A DNA stretch of 64,000 bases, from assembly GCA_965153455.1 (NCBI GenBank), contig OZ234502.1:723267-787266 (forward strand), written 5' to 3'. The DNA comes from Sphagnum compactum (Eukaryota > Bryophyta > Sphagnopsida > Sphagnales). This document shows, piece by piece, positions 35,357 through 47,752 of this stretch; position 1 is the stretch's first letter; every line of letters begins with the position of its first letter. The position numbers and the translations under genes are program-made. The notes beneath the pieces were generated by a model. That model ran no database searches. It was given only the letters and a program-made list of their open reading frames with translations, and was not told the DNA's origin.

Positions 35357-35990
35357 CAATTTTGTGATGTAACTAAAGTGGCAATCATCAATAAAATGAT
35401 TTAATTAAATTTGACAATTAAAAAATGAAATCCAAAAAAAAAAAAACCATTTTGTAATTTTGGCTACTTATAAAAAAAATAAAATCTAGTGATTTTTTAA
35501 ATTTGGATTTTCTTGAAATTTGAAGAATAAAAAACCAAAGAAAAAATTAAATTTTTGTTGATTTGAAAAATTCACCCAAACAAAAACATTGAACATACTT
35601 ACCATTCACGTTCGATACTATATAATTCTCTTTACAAATTTCCTAATGTACCAGTACATAAAATTTCTTGTTCTATTAGACATGGCACTAATGTTCAATG
35701 TTAAAAAATAATCTCAAGAAATTTTTTAATGTATGGTACATGTTCCACATTAAATAATTCAACTCAAGACAGAAAGGAAAATTTCTACCCAATGTTATGA
35801 TATTATATTTTATTTAAAATCACCTTTTTCAAGGCTTGATTTTTAACCAAACAAGATTAGTTTTTTTTCCCCCTCAATTTTGTGATGTTGTTCAAATGGC
35901 AATTTTTCATAAGTATATTTAGGGTTTTTTTATACTACATTATATTGCAATTTGCAAGTTTGTTGAACCCATGAAGAAAATAAAATCGAC
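35357..35990 (+). repeat. Two diverged R260 copies
   Basis: One begins at 35357 (caattttgtgatgtaactaa, then agtggcaatcatc) and another at 35875 (caattttgtgatgttgttca, then aatggcaatttttcataag). Both degenerate into AT-rich DNA downstream. Confidence 0.6.
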
Positions 35991-36788
35991 ATTACATTCA
36001 CAAGTTTAGTGCAATTATGGATTAGCTCATTGTTCAATATGGAAAAAATCAATTAATAATATACTTGTAATTAAAAAATTAATATTTCCATGTCAACCAA
36101 TAGTTTTTGTCATTTTGATCATTTATTTTACTCAAAAATATAATCAGATTTTTGGTATAAATGATTAGTTTGATCTAGTTGAAGACATTTTTATCTAATG
36201 TCCATTGTCACTAAAATTTTAGTCATAAAAACTAACATAAGAACCATGTTATGTAATAACAGTGTAAAAGAAATTTAGAGTTGTTGAATGGAAAACATGG
36301 TGGTTGAATTGTTGAATAGAAAACATTGCACCACTTATGCAAGGTTATTCAAATTGTTATTGAGTTTTGTTCCTATGAGAAAGGAGAGGATAAATATTTT
36401 GTTGTTGAGTAGAAAGTGGAGTTTTTAAACAAACATTACAAGGAAATGTGGCCAAGTTCATTTATATTTGATTAAATTTTGAATGAATTTAGAAAAATTT
36501 ACCATGGTGAAAGTGGCCAACCCTTTAGTGAATTGGGACTGGTGGCTATGGACTAATAATTAATCAAATTCATTCATAGTTAATTTATTAAGCTATTCTT
36601 TAGTTCACAAGTAAAATCAGTTAGGAACCTATGTTAGTTTAAATTAATTTAAGTTGGGAACCTAGGTTAGTTTGTGAACCTAGGATAAACATTTAGGAAC
36701 GTAAATTAAACTAAGTTAGGAGTCTAAGTTAGGCACTTAGGAACCTAGATTAGGTTACCTGGCCTAGGTTAAAAACTTAAGGTAATTT

Positions 36789-36942
36789 CACTACTACAAA
36801 ATGTGGGTGCAGTTCACTAGTCCTCATTCACTATATCGGTGAATTCACTACTTCTTCATTGGTCCCCGTTCACTACAACCAGTGAATTCACTCAAAATCT
36901 AGTGAAATCACTTGGCATACAGGGACACCATTTGTTGTAGTG
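36789..36942. mobile_element. CACTA (EnSpm) MITE, 154 bp
   Basis: Left end CACTACTACAAAATG, right end catttgttgtagtg (reverse complement CACTACAACAAATG). It is flanked by 3-bp ttt at 36786-36788 and 36943-36945, as expected for CACTA elements. The interior repeats ttcacta/tagtgaa-type motifs, like CACTA subterminal repeats. There is no coding sequence. Confidence 0.93.
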
Positions 36943-37007
36943 TTTATATTATCTAGCATAAACATATAAACAAAATGTTTAGCCATCTAACCCATCAACT
37001 TAGGGTG

Positions 37008-37074
37008 TAAGTGTGAAGATTTGAACCATTCGCCTCCATGCTTAAAGAACAAGTCCTGAACCATTTGACCATTA
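37008..37074 (-). repeat. tRNA-like (SINE-head-like) unit
   Basis: On the minus strand, tggtcaaatggttcaggact (from 37071) is followed by ggttcaaatcttc (37027-37015). Spacing matches the 51.3-kb unit. Confidence 0.4.
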
Positions 37075-37099
37075 TTTAAATGAGTAAAATTATTTGTCA

Positions 37100-39058
37100 T
37101 CACATATTATTATGCACATTTTTTTTCAAACCTATTTAGGTATTTACTTTAGGTATCTTTTTTACCTATGTTATTTTGCTATGTTATTGTACATACTTAA
37201 GTAATTTAAGATATTAATAAGCTACCTTAGGTTATTCATAGGTTCTTTAAGCTACCATAAGGTAGTTGCAAACTATAGTATTTCACTTTTTGCATATTTA
37301 TGGACTTTCTACAAAATGTACTTTACTATTCAAATGCCACAAATGCATTATAAAATTATCAATTTGACACAAATATTTATGGATTAAGATTGCTAACTTG
37401 AATAAGAATTGTTGAGGGGTGAAATTCAATAAACATACACCAATCATATAGTAATGGATTTTTAAAGTGGACATATGGACTATATTTTAAGTTGTGCATT
37501 AACATTCAAATGCATTTTTTATTATGATTTTATTTCAATATTTTTTTATGAGGATTCAATATATGATACATGATAACAAAAAAAATGGATTGAAAAAAAT
37601 TACAACAAAAAATTTAACCAACAAACAACTATGGACTTTTGAATGATCAGATTTGGACCTATTTTCAAAAGTCCCTATCTTGGTCAATTTTTGTTGGGTT
37701 GAGTTTTGCCCCCTGTAACACGTATGTCAATGAGTTGTATAGATGGGTTGCCTTTTCTATAGACTTTATTTGTTGATTAATCACCACATAGGGCCCACTC
37801 AACATTAGTTTTTAATTGTAGTGTTAAAATATGAAATTTTGGGATTAGGTTTCTTGTCGCTTTTGAACCGCCCTAACATGCATATACCTCATAGGCTAGG
37901 TTCCTAAACTAGATTTCTTAAGTTATTCCTAAGTTAATGTAAGCTATTCTAAACTATTCTTAGGGTATTGTAAGCTACTTTATGTTATTTTAAAACTAGT
38001 GTAAACTACCATAATCTAGGTTCTTAGGATAGTCGACCTTTGTTGTTCTTAAGTTAATGCAGGTGGCTACTTTAGGTTATAATTCCCAGCTACCATAGGT
38101 TAGGTTTTGGGCTAATCCTAGTTGTTCCTAAGCTATTGTAATCTAATTTAGGCTATGTTTAAGGTACCATAGGCTAGTCTTAGGCTATTTTTACACAACT
38201 CCAAACCATGGCATATATGTTTAGCTATATGACTAGATTTGTAATCATAAATGCCACATATGATTACATAGATAATATGGACAACTTGTTTATCCATTAG
38301 TTTATTCTTCTTAGTCATAAATTCCATGTTCTTTAACATTAAATTGGGTTGAAAAAGTTACAATTTGCCATGTGGCAATTGATTTTTTACATTTAAATTT
38401 TAAATTTTAGTATTTCAAATATTTGAAATAGTAATATTTTTTATGACAAAATATACTTTTGTATTCAAGCATTGACCATGTATATGTCAATTTGAAAGTT
38501 CATTCTTAATGTCTTTCAAAGATGTGTACATCTATAGTGTAAATACAAATTTGAACAAATTGTTTTTTGGAATGTTAGTACATTCTAACTTTTCAATGTT
38601 GAATAGTTGAAAGTAACTTAGAATCATTTATGGTGGAATAACCTAAAATAATTACGAATAACCTAATGTAAAATAATTTAAGGTGGAATAACTTAGAATA
38701 ATTAGGAATAACTTAGGGTATAATAATCGAAATAACCTAGGGTATAACCTAGGATACAATAACGTAAGGTAAAATAATGTAAGGTATTTAAAATAACAAC
38801 ATCAAAAGAAACCATTTTATTGTAATGAATTACTTCAATTAATAGTGAATTGTGTCAATTAATAATGAAGGTGAAAACATAATCAATTTATGATCCTTAT
38901 TATGAAAAATGTAAATAGCCAAAAAACTAAGTTTTAACATATTAAACCTAAAAATATTATTTGTTTCAATGATCAATATGAACTTTTTTTTGAATTTATT
39001 TCAATGATATTGAAGAATCACATATTTAAAGTAGATTTAAATATATATTTCAAAAATT

Positions 39059-39106
<48 letters not shown>

Positions 39107-41640
39107 GTTGTTTGAAAAAACAAAAAAGGCTTCAAGTAGATGAAATATTTATTTAAATTTTTTTTCTTGGTTAATGCCAATTTAAAATTTACTTATGCAC
39201 TTTCAATTTCCAATGTAAAAGTAATAATATATTAATCGTTTAATGTAAAAGTAATTTTGAACACAATTTCACCAATCAATTTCAAAAATATTTTTACATA
39301 CTTTTAATACACTAAAGGTTTTCAAACTTTGTATATAACATATTATTAAACTCAATATTTAATGCCCACAACTGCTTCACAATGATTGAAAAGTTTCAAC
39401 TGTACTTTCTTGCATTTATTTGTAAAATTATGATTACAACTTGAAGGATCACATTTGAAGTTTCCAATCAAGTTTCTTTGTTTTTTAATTTATGTGAATT
39501 GTGTTATGTCTTTGAAGAGGTTGGTAAACAAAGGGAGGAATGGGGAGATTATAGGGTGTATCTTGTTAAGTTTTGTTGATCAAGGGAGATTGGAGGAACA
39601 TTGAAAGTGACAATGAGAAGAAATTGGACATGAAGGTTACAATTTAAATGATTGGATGTATGATTTTAATAGAGAACCCATTGGTAACATGGTGGCTATC
39701 ACCTTCTTTGTACACAAGTTACCAAGGTGTGCATCGCATTCGACTTCTAGGATTTAAATTCATGATAAGTTGGTGCAAAAAAAAAAAGTGCAAAATTGGA
39801 TGGTACTTTTAGGGTGCATTCATAATCATAGGGGTGAACATTAATATTCAGAATTGTAATTTTGTATTTATGAGAAATCACAAGAGGAGCACAATAATAT
39901 GAATTGTCAATGAAAAAAAAACAAGAAAAACTTTATTACTTGCAAAGTTTCAATGCTAAAAAATTGATGCATTGAAATACAAGAAATCACAAAAAAATAT
40001 AAACATATGAATGTTACATGCCACATGTAGTGCTTGCAAAAGGAATTATACCTTGGCACCTTTGGTTCCTTAGACTATGAATGCACCCATTAGAAACCCC
40101 TTAAGGAATTTTTTCAAGAATGATTAGGAAATTATTATTTAAAAAAAATTAATATTGAAAGATTCTCCATTTTCTTAATGGTTGAAGTTTATGTATAGGG
40201 GTGTTGTTGGTGTTTTTGGCTTGGAGTTCATTACCTTAATTCACCAGAATTTTGAAGCTTGGTGCTCAAGGGGCTTAGGCATCGGGCACTCTATTGAAGC
40301 ACAAAAATTAGTGCTTGACAATCCAAAATTGAGCATTGGTGCTAGGGTCCTTGCCTCTTCTTGTGTGTGTTGGGCCTAGCATGGTCACTAGTATATGTTT
40401 CAATCTCATTCAAGTTTGTTATGTGCATTCTTTTTTCTTGCATCTTTCTTGATTATCATAGTCATCGCCCACTCACCATGGCAGCATCTATATGCATATT
40501 CAAAATTTGGACTACAAAACTTTGTAAGTTTGAATGTACGTTGCAACATGGGTCACATTTTGATTGTGTCCAATTTTATAGTAAGAATTCATTTCAAAAC
40601 AAGCTATTCATTCGTCTCTTCTTCAATGTATTAACAGATCTCTTGTTGATGCTCCAACGAAAGCAAGGTAGACTTGCAATATTTTGTGCAACAACAAAGG
40701 CTTACATGCTTTGGTTTGAATGTTAAGTCCTTTAGAGATGTTGACATCTCAAAGGAAGAAATTTGCAAACTCCTATGCCCAAAATTTGACATGAACAATT
40801 AGAATTCAAGCTTCACATGGACCAAGAGTTGTAGGACATCATTGTAAACCTAAACACACGTCTATGAGAAAACAATTTTTTATTTGGAATGACACCATAA
40901 CTCTGGGGTTTGTGCGTGCATTAGTGGCTGAAAATTCCATAATCGGACTAAACTGAGCAATCTCCACACTTGCTGCTCATGGGAAGCACATTGCTCTGCA
41001 AGCAATAGCTGAAATAGTTTACTTGGTCACTTCTCAAATGGGTTTTACTTCATGTCTTCATGTCCAGGTATGTGTGCAAGTGTGAATATGGACAGAGATC
41101 TACATATGACAGGTGAAGGCACATTAGAAAATTGACAGTACAAAACATATGGAATATATGTAGGTTCTAAAGTTGCTGGTACAACAACCTTACCAAAACT
41201 TGATTTCAACTTTGCTTATTGAAAGAGCTGCATCCATCTGCCATGTGCACCAATATCAACTTCAGATTTTAGCGTTTGAAAATGAAGAACATACTCATGC
41301 TCAATTCTTCTTTAAGAAAGTGATCATATTATTGGTACTGGGTACTAAAACTTCAACAACCTATTAGACGAGTAGGTCAATATCACTCAAAATATTTGTA
41401 AATGCAATATTAGGCCATATGTGCATATGCTAGATACCGACACTAGCTAATGCATACATATATATGCATCATGATGCCAGTTTCTGGTCTATATACCAAT
41501 ACACTGCTGTTATGAACCTTACCACTGTTCATAACAGCATCGGTAAATAACATTTGTTTGGAAATTTGGACATTAGGGTTGTAAAGTTCAATCCTCAGTT
41601 TGAAGCTATGAAAGTCACTTACTGAAAAGAGATACCTTTT
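37100..41640. other. Very AT-rich intergenic DNA
   Basis: Holds an (AT)n microsatellite at about 39062-39102 and scattered taggtta-type motifs. The frames at 40182-40726 have no recognisable domain. Confidence 0.5.
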
Positions 41641-41656
41641 TGCAACTAATATTTAC

Positions 41657-42026
41657 TAGTGATGGGCAGTTCTTGACTTGTGTATGAAGAACCTCCTATT
41701 CCAGTTCCACAGAGAAATGGAACCCTGGGTCTGGTTCTGGTCAGTTCTTGAAACAAAAGAAAAAGAAAATTCAGGTTCCAGTTCCAGTTCTCGGAATCAG
41801 ACCCAGTTCCAGGTAACGCAGTCTGGAACTGGTGATTAACTGATGGTTTACCTCTGGGTAACCCTTAGTTCCAGAAACTTTTTTTGCATAAACAAAATAC
41901 TCAAAAATTCCAGTTCCAAAACCAGATCCAAAATTAAACCCAATACCAGTTTGGGTTTTACTAATTGGAACTGGAACCAATGGTTCTAAGCTCTAACTGG
42001 CCAAACTGGGTAACCACCCAACACAG
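41657..42026. mobile_element. hAT-like MITE
   Basis: Left end tagtgatgggcagttc, right end gtaaccacccaacacag (reverse complement ctgtgttgggtggttac): short imperfect inverted repeats with the gtgttggg core of hAT-type ends. The interior alternates ccagttcc/ggaactgg motifs. No matching 8-bp TSD was found, so the copy is old. Confidence 0.65.
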
Positions 42027-42224
42027 GTATATACCAGCATTGGCTTGGTATAAAGCATGCTCCTAGTAATTGATCCTGGTATCAAGGACCCTTGCAGGCT
42101 AATAACATGACCTGAGGCAATACTAGCCTTGTAGGGACCTGAGGTAAATATCAGGCATATATCTGCCTTATTCCAGTTTCAATAGTCGATGTATACCTGT
42201 CTCATACCAGGCAAACAAGGAGTA

Positions 42225-42578
42225 GAGCATCTCCACCAACTCAGTATGTGACCCTGCACTGGAAGTCTTGGATGAGGTTCAATAGGCAACTCCAGTGAAT
42301 CCACTGGAAGAATGCTGGGACCCTGAAAACATGGAGAGCCCTGGAGGAGCCATCAAACAGTCTAATAAACACAGTCAAATCCTATTTAGTGACTGTGCCC
42401 TGTTTCTGATTAGCTAGATAGTTCGATTGGTCCAAGTGGGTTACTATTAGTAGTCTCTCATCTACTTGGAGTCCCAGTTTCAGTTTTGTTGGTTGGGTTG
42501 GAAAAAAGTTAGTAACTAAAACTGTGATGTGGGAAATACTTTTGTCAGGTCACATACTGAGCGTTTGTGTAGATGCTC
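42225..42578. mobile_element. Harbinger-like MITE (gagcatctcc ends)
   Basis: The left end gagcatctccaccaactc and the right end (reverse complement gagcatctacacaaacgctc) both continue into cagtatgtgacc, giving terminal inverted repeats of about 33 bp. Flanking gta/tta fits a degenerate 3-bp TWA target site. Related copies lie near 17.2-17.5 kb and 22.6-23.1 kb. Length 354 bp, no coding sequence. Confidence 0.85.
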
Positions 42579-42599
42579 TTAGACCCAATATGATGATCA

Positions 42600-45500
42600 A
42601 GCCGCAATGAAAGTTTTGAAAACGACTTGATACCAGGACCAGGCGGGTATTGTTTTATGTAATAAACCGAATGTCAGGATCTGGCTGGTATGTTCAAAAG
42701 TCGGTACCACACCAACATTTGTAATTTGTGCAAGTGAGAATATGCATATAATATTGGTCAGCAGAAGAGCCATTATTAATGCAACAATGAAAATTAGTTG
42801 TGTTTGAAAATTCTGCAATCTTCCAAGAAGAAAGAGTGCACACTACCCCTGGGATACAGCACCCAACTCCCAGATTTATTGCAGATAATTGACATATATT
42901 GAGATATGTAGTTATATTTTTTGCATTATTGTTCCACCCACAACTACTAATGACTACTTCACATCCTTCTCCCTTGAAAGTCTTCACACCATACGATGTG
43001 CAGCTTGTGCTATGCAGGAGTTGTCTCTAAGATAGTAGACTGCACTGATTAATCCTTCATGATGAACTCCGTAGTCAATCCCCACCATCTCATCCATATG
43101 CCATTCATTGTTAAGCAAGTCACCAGGTTGTTCAGATTTGCAAGTGTTGGTTGTCCATCTGCATCGGAACCTTTATCATTAATAATATAAAATAATGGCA
43201 ATAAGAAAAAACCCCAAACTACTTGCTTTTCACGTTTTCTAGTTGCAACTTTGCCCAAAAAAAAAAGAAATATAGGGTGCGCTATATCATGCTCTTTGCC
43301 AAACTATGAACTTTTGTAGTTGAGATTTCCTCTAGGAGCACCCTAATTAGTGAATTAGAGCTAGCTAATTAGAGCTAGGGAAGATAATCCCCTATGTACT
43401 CTGAAATCAAGCATCCGATGGGTGGTGAAATTTCCTGTTCTAGTAACAATTGAACGTAAAATGGGTATATTCCGTCACAAATTCCCCAATGTTTTAGAAA
43501 GATATTCTGTTTTTCCTTAAAAAAGAATTGAAAAATGTTTTCTAAATATAAATATATAAATATATAATATATATTTTATTTAGTTTTTTCCTGTCAAGCC
43601 AAATATCCAGTAAACATCACCTAATGACAGAAGCCCACTAGGAGATATCATGAAAGAGGTTGTCTGTCTGCAATTAAATCCATCCATGTTACATACATGC
43701 CATTAAGTGGACTATTACAGAAATGACAATCCTCTCAATACAAACCCAAACCACAAAATATACTAATGAACACAAACACACATTCACTCACTACGTAACC
43801 CTACACTTACATCTAGGGTTCACAACTTTGGATGATCAATTTACTTTGATAATTGTTATAAGTTTTATTTCATTCCATCAGTTGGACCTGAAAAATTGGC
43901 ACCTGTTTTGCATCACTTCAGAAATAAAGAGTTCATATTTTTGTTCAAAGGCTATCTTTGAATTTTCTCAAGCATCTGGTATCAAATCATACAACAAGTT
44001 ATACCTTTATTGCAAAAGAAATTACCATGCCCAAATTTACTGATGACAAGAAAATTCTTGTTAACATGTAATTTTGTTCAGTGATGACAAGTCCAAATTT
44101 TGAGTGTTTTACAAATTGTTATCAATGAAAATGGTAATTGTTGTCAAAGTAGAGCTTTAATCATTGACATGACGAGAGGAATGAATGAGATTTATTTGGA
44201 TGGAATCATGTTAAATTGAAAAATGTTTTCATAAATTGATAAAAATCCCAAATCTCTTCAATCCAAAAAATGATTTCTGAATTGAATTGATTGGTTTTGT
44301 ACTAGGTGTGAAAATCAAACTTTGATAATTTTGGTTTTGAGGATAATAATTTAATTCAAATTTGAGAAAATAGCGGATCCAAAAAGTTTAGACTCTAAAT
44401 TAGTGTTTTTGTTTTCAATTCCAATCTCTTTCCAGAATGCATATGAATGAACGTTGTGCTACTATTTTGTTTAACAATAAAAAATCATTACTTTCAGTTT
44501 GTTAGTTATTTAAGGCCCTGAAATCTTAAGCTCCAACTATTGAGATTAAAAAAAGTGTTGTTTCAATGTTCGAAATTTCCAATTGTTTAGAGTCAAACAA
44601 CATTATAAATGGATGAGTTACATAACAATTTGTGGCATATTTAGTGCAATGTTCAAAAAAAACATTTGTGATGTTGCTCAAGTGGTGATGATATATAAGT
44701 ATATTTAGCCAAATTTGGCGAAATTCAAAATAGGAAAGTAGAAAAACTGAAGCACCCTTTCATACTGTAAGCAATTGTGGCGATTTTTGGCTATTTTTAT
44801 TTTTATTTTCTTTTCTTGGCGATTTTTTTCCCCAAAAAAGGATGTTTTGACAAAATATTCTTTTTTCAAAATCTATTTTTGAAAATGCAAAAAATTCGAT
44901 ACAAAAAAAAAGTCATTAGTTAATTAGTACCAATCAAAATACAAGGCTTGTACGCCTATAAGAGAATATGAGAGAAAATGCTTTGGTCCTGAGGTCTATT
45001 TTAAGTGGCTTTAAAATTGTATTTTATATCTTGGGCATCCAAACTAGGTTCATGGATACAAAGGTTTCTACTATTTTGAAGAGCAAATTTATTAGAGAAT
45101 GGCAAGGTTGGTAGGGTGAGGTCCTCTTGAGGGAGCAAGGGCAACCTGAGGGTGTGAGCCCCAAGGTGTTCCCCACCCAACTTTAGGAGAACCCACAAGT
45201 ACAGAACCTCCAGGCATGTAAACCATTGTCTTTTTATGGGAATGTAGGAACATTTTAGAATAGGAGAAGGTCCTCTCCCCCAGGCTTAACCCCCTTATGT
45301 TCTTCTGCTGGGGGGATATCCCTCAAAGTACACAAAGCAACAAAAAGTTTAGTTGTTCATGTTTTTGAAAAAGAAAAAGTATGTTTAATTATGAACATGA
45401 GGCAATGACATGGAATAATTAATGATGACCTTGGATGAGATTTAAGCAATTTAAGGAACTCTAAAAAACCATTACATTCTCTCAAAATCCTTTATGGAAA

Positions 45501-46750
45501 AAGCTCTAAATAATAATTTTGTAATTTTGGGAATAAGGAAATTGGGAGAGAACATGAACAAAGAAGCAATCTTGTACAGAATGACTGCAAAAGAAAAAGT
45601 AGATGTGGAGAGAAAATGAAAAAGAATAAACTTTTCTGTTGCAATTTTTTTCTCAAAATGTTCACACGGTTGGAATTTGAGGATAAAAAGAGTAGAAAAC
45701 TGCTCTAATGAGACTAATCAAACAAATCCAGACACGAAAAGCTGGGAACTTTGTTGCAAAAGAAAGTGCCCCCCGCAGAAATGTTATAGAGGCATGAATC
45801 CACATGATAATGAAAAAGTTTAAAGAAAAGTTCAACCTAACACTACCCAAAAATGAGAGTATCCATAAACTGAGGAACGAAATTGAGCACAAAAAAATGT
45901 TATGAAATGATCATGCAAACAAACAGCCATTTCAAGCACAAGACCTGAAAAATGGGTATTATAACTCACCAACTATAGATCCAGGAGAAAGAGCAGATGC
46001 TCAAGACAAGGCATGCCTACAAAAAGTAATACACCAAAGATTTGTTGCCAAAAGATGCTGGCAATCCAAATTGCACAGGGGTGCAGCATATTGAGCTTCC
46101 TGTGCTTGCAAGTTAAGGCAACAAAATTCAAGTAGGGAATCCTATGATGGGCAAATGTAGTTATAGCTAGTGGGGCCAAGTAGTGTTCCTTCCAGAGGGG
46201 AGTTGATGCTTTCTTCTCACTCCTGCACTGCCCACATGGTGGCTGTATCCTTAGTGTGCAAGCATCAAAACAGGTGCAACCAATTCAATAGACTTCAGGC
46301 TTTGAAGCAAAAAGTATGTACCTAAATTTAGGTATGCCTGATAGTGATGCCTAACAGGAAACTTGGTTTTTTTCTGATTTTTTTTTTTAAAAACTGTATT
46401 TGATTATATGATTCAACTCTAATTTGCCTGAGATTGAATATTTTGAAACAAAAAGACATGTGAGCAGGGTAAATTTTGATGGATTCTTTAAATTAAAAAA
46501 ACCATGATACTTGGGGGGGATCACAGGAAAAAAGTAAAAAAAATGCTGGGAGTTTCATAAAACAAGTGCTCACATGCACAGGCATTTCATTTTTTGTTTG
46601 ACAGGTTCTTCGGCTTTTTAAGTGTCCAATCTGCAATTGTGCATTCATATACACTACAAGTATGGGCAGAGGTTTTTACCCACTAGTAGAATTGGGGCAC
46701 TATACCCTACACTTCAAATACTGACCCTGATGATGCTTCTAACTAAATGT
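42600..46750. other. Intergenic DNA, no recognised gene
   Basis: Apart from the R260 copy at 44.66 kb, open frames (e.g. 43723-44043, 45662-45892 minus) show no domain or motif and have the base bias of the surrounding DNA. Confidence 0.5.
44663..44914 (+). repeat. R260 dispersed repeat copy
   Basis: Shares tgtgatgttgctcaagtgg, atatttagccaaatttggcg, a ttccccaaaaaa block and an aattcgatacaaaaaaaaa tail with the 2.93-kb copy over about 250 bp. Confidence 0.85.
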
Positions 46751-46760
46751 CCACATATAT

Positions 46761-47075
46761 TAAGGCCCACTGTCCAGGGTCCAAATCCCTCGGAACCAAT
46801 TTGGACTCATTTGAAGCAAATTGAATCCTTGAGTAGGATCCTGCCTTCAACCCTAGCTTGCATCTTGGTTCTTCAAATCATGAGCTCTCCTTTTGAGCTC
46901 TTTTTTTTCTAATTTTTTTGCTTCTGAACCAATTGATTTTCCTTCCATGTAGGTTTAGCCTCGATTTGTCACTTTTTGATCTCGGACCCTCATCTAAAGG
47001 CCGTGGGTCCAATTTATAGCTCTCATCCAATGAGATTGCTCTATTTCATTGGACCCTCATCTAAAGTGGCCCTAA
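46761..47075. mobile_element. MITE with ttagggccac-type ends
   Basis: The left end taaggcccactgtccagggtcc and the right end ggaccctcatctaaagtggc-cctaa are imperfect inverted repeats flanked by taa. Both ends are homologous to sequences at 11.47 kb and 13.77 kb. About 310 bp, consistent with a Harbinger/Tourist-like MITE. The open frame crossing its right end is not a gene. Confidence 0.7.
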
Positions 47076-47752
47076 CAGTCACAGCTCCTGCACAAATGTA
47101 CTTGGTTGTTGCAGATCTTGACAACCCCAAGTATGAAGATCATCAAGGTATCAATGCCCATGAATCAGCTGCTTCAAATTTGAAAATTGCACAAATTGGA
47201 AAAATTAGACTGAAGAATTTCTCTATTTATTTCAGCTTCGAGCACAGATCAACATGTTATATGACAAGTCATCCGAGTTTACAGTCATATTGTTAGGACT
47301 AGTTCCGAGTTCTTATGATATAGATCTTGGAGGTTGGTTTCAGTGTCAATAGTGTGAAGCTGATCTGCTGGAACAAATGTCACAACTGATCTAGACAAAT
47401 TGTTTTGAGCTTTCTTTCATATGTCCCACAGTAGAATGCCAGATTTAAGTGGGGAAAGTGGGAAGATGTGATGATCCTTCGTCAAGACTGATCTTATAAG
47501 TATATATTTGATGTTGCTGAAGAAGTCTGGAAGTTTATGAGCAAAAGCTAAGTGATGGGTATGTCTTGGTGTTGCAGATCTGGTCTTGTAAATCGTAAGA
47601 ACTTAGTGAGCAATTCGAGCTGAGCTGCAAATAATTTCTGGAAGCCGAACTGCGCAAGATCTGTTGCTCAGCTTGGGCATTTGATTATGTGGAGAAACTG
47701 AAGAATATTGAAAGGGATTAAGAAGGGATTGGTCCAGAATTTGTAAAGCGCA

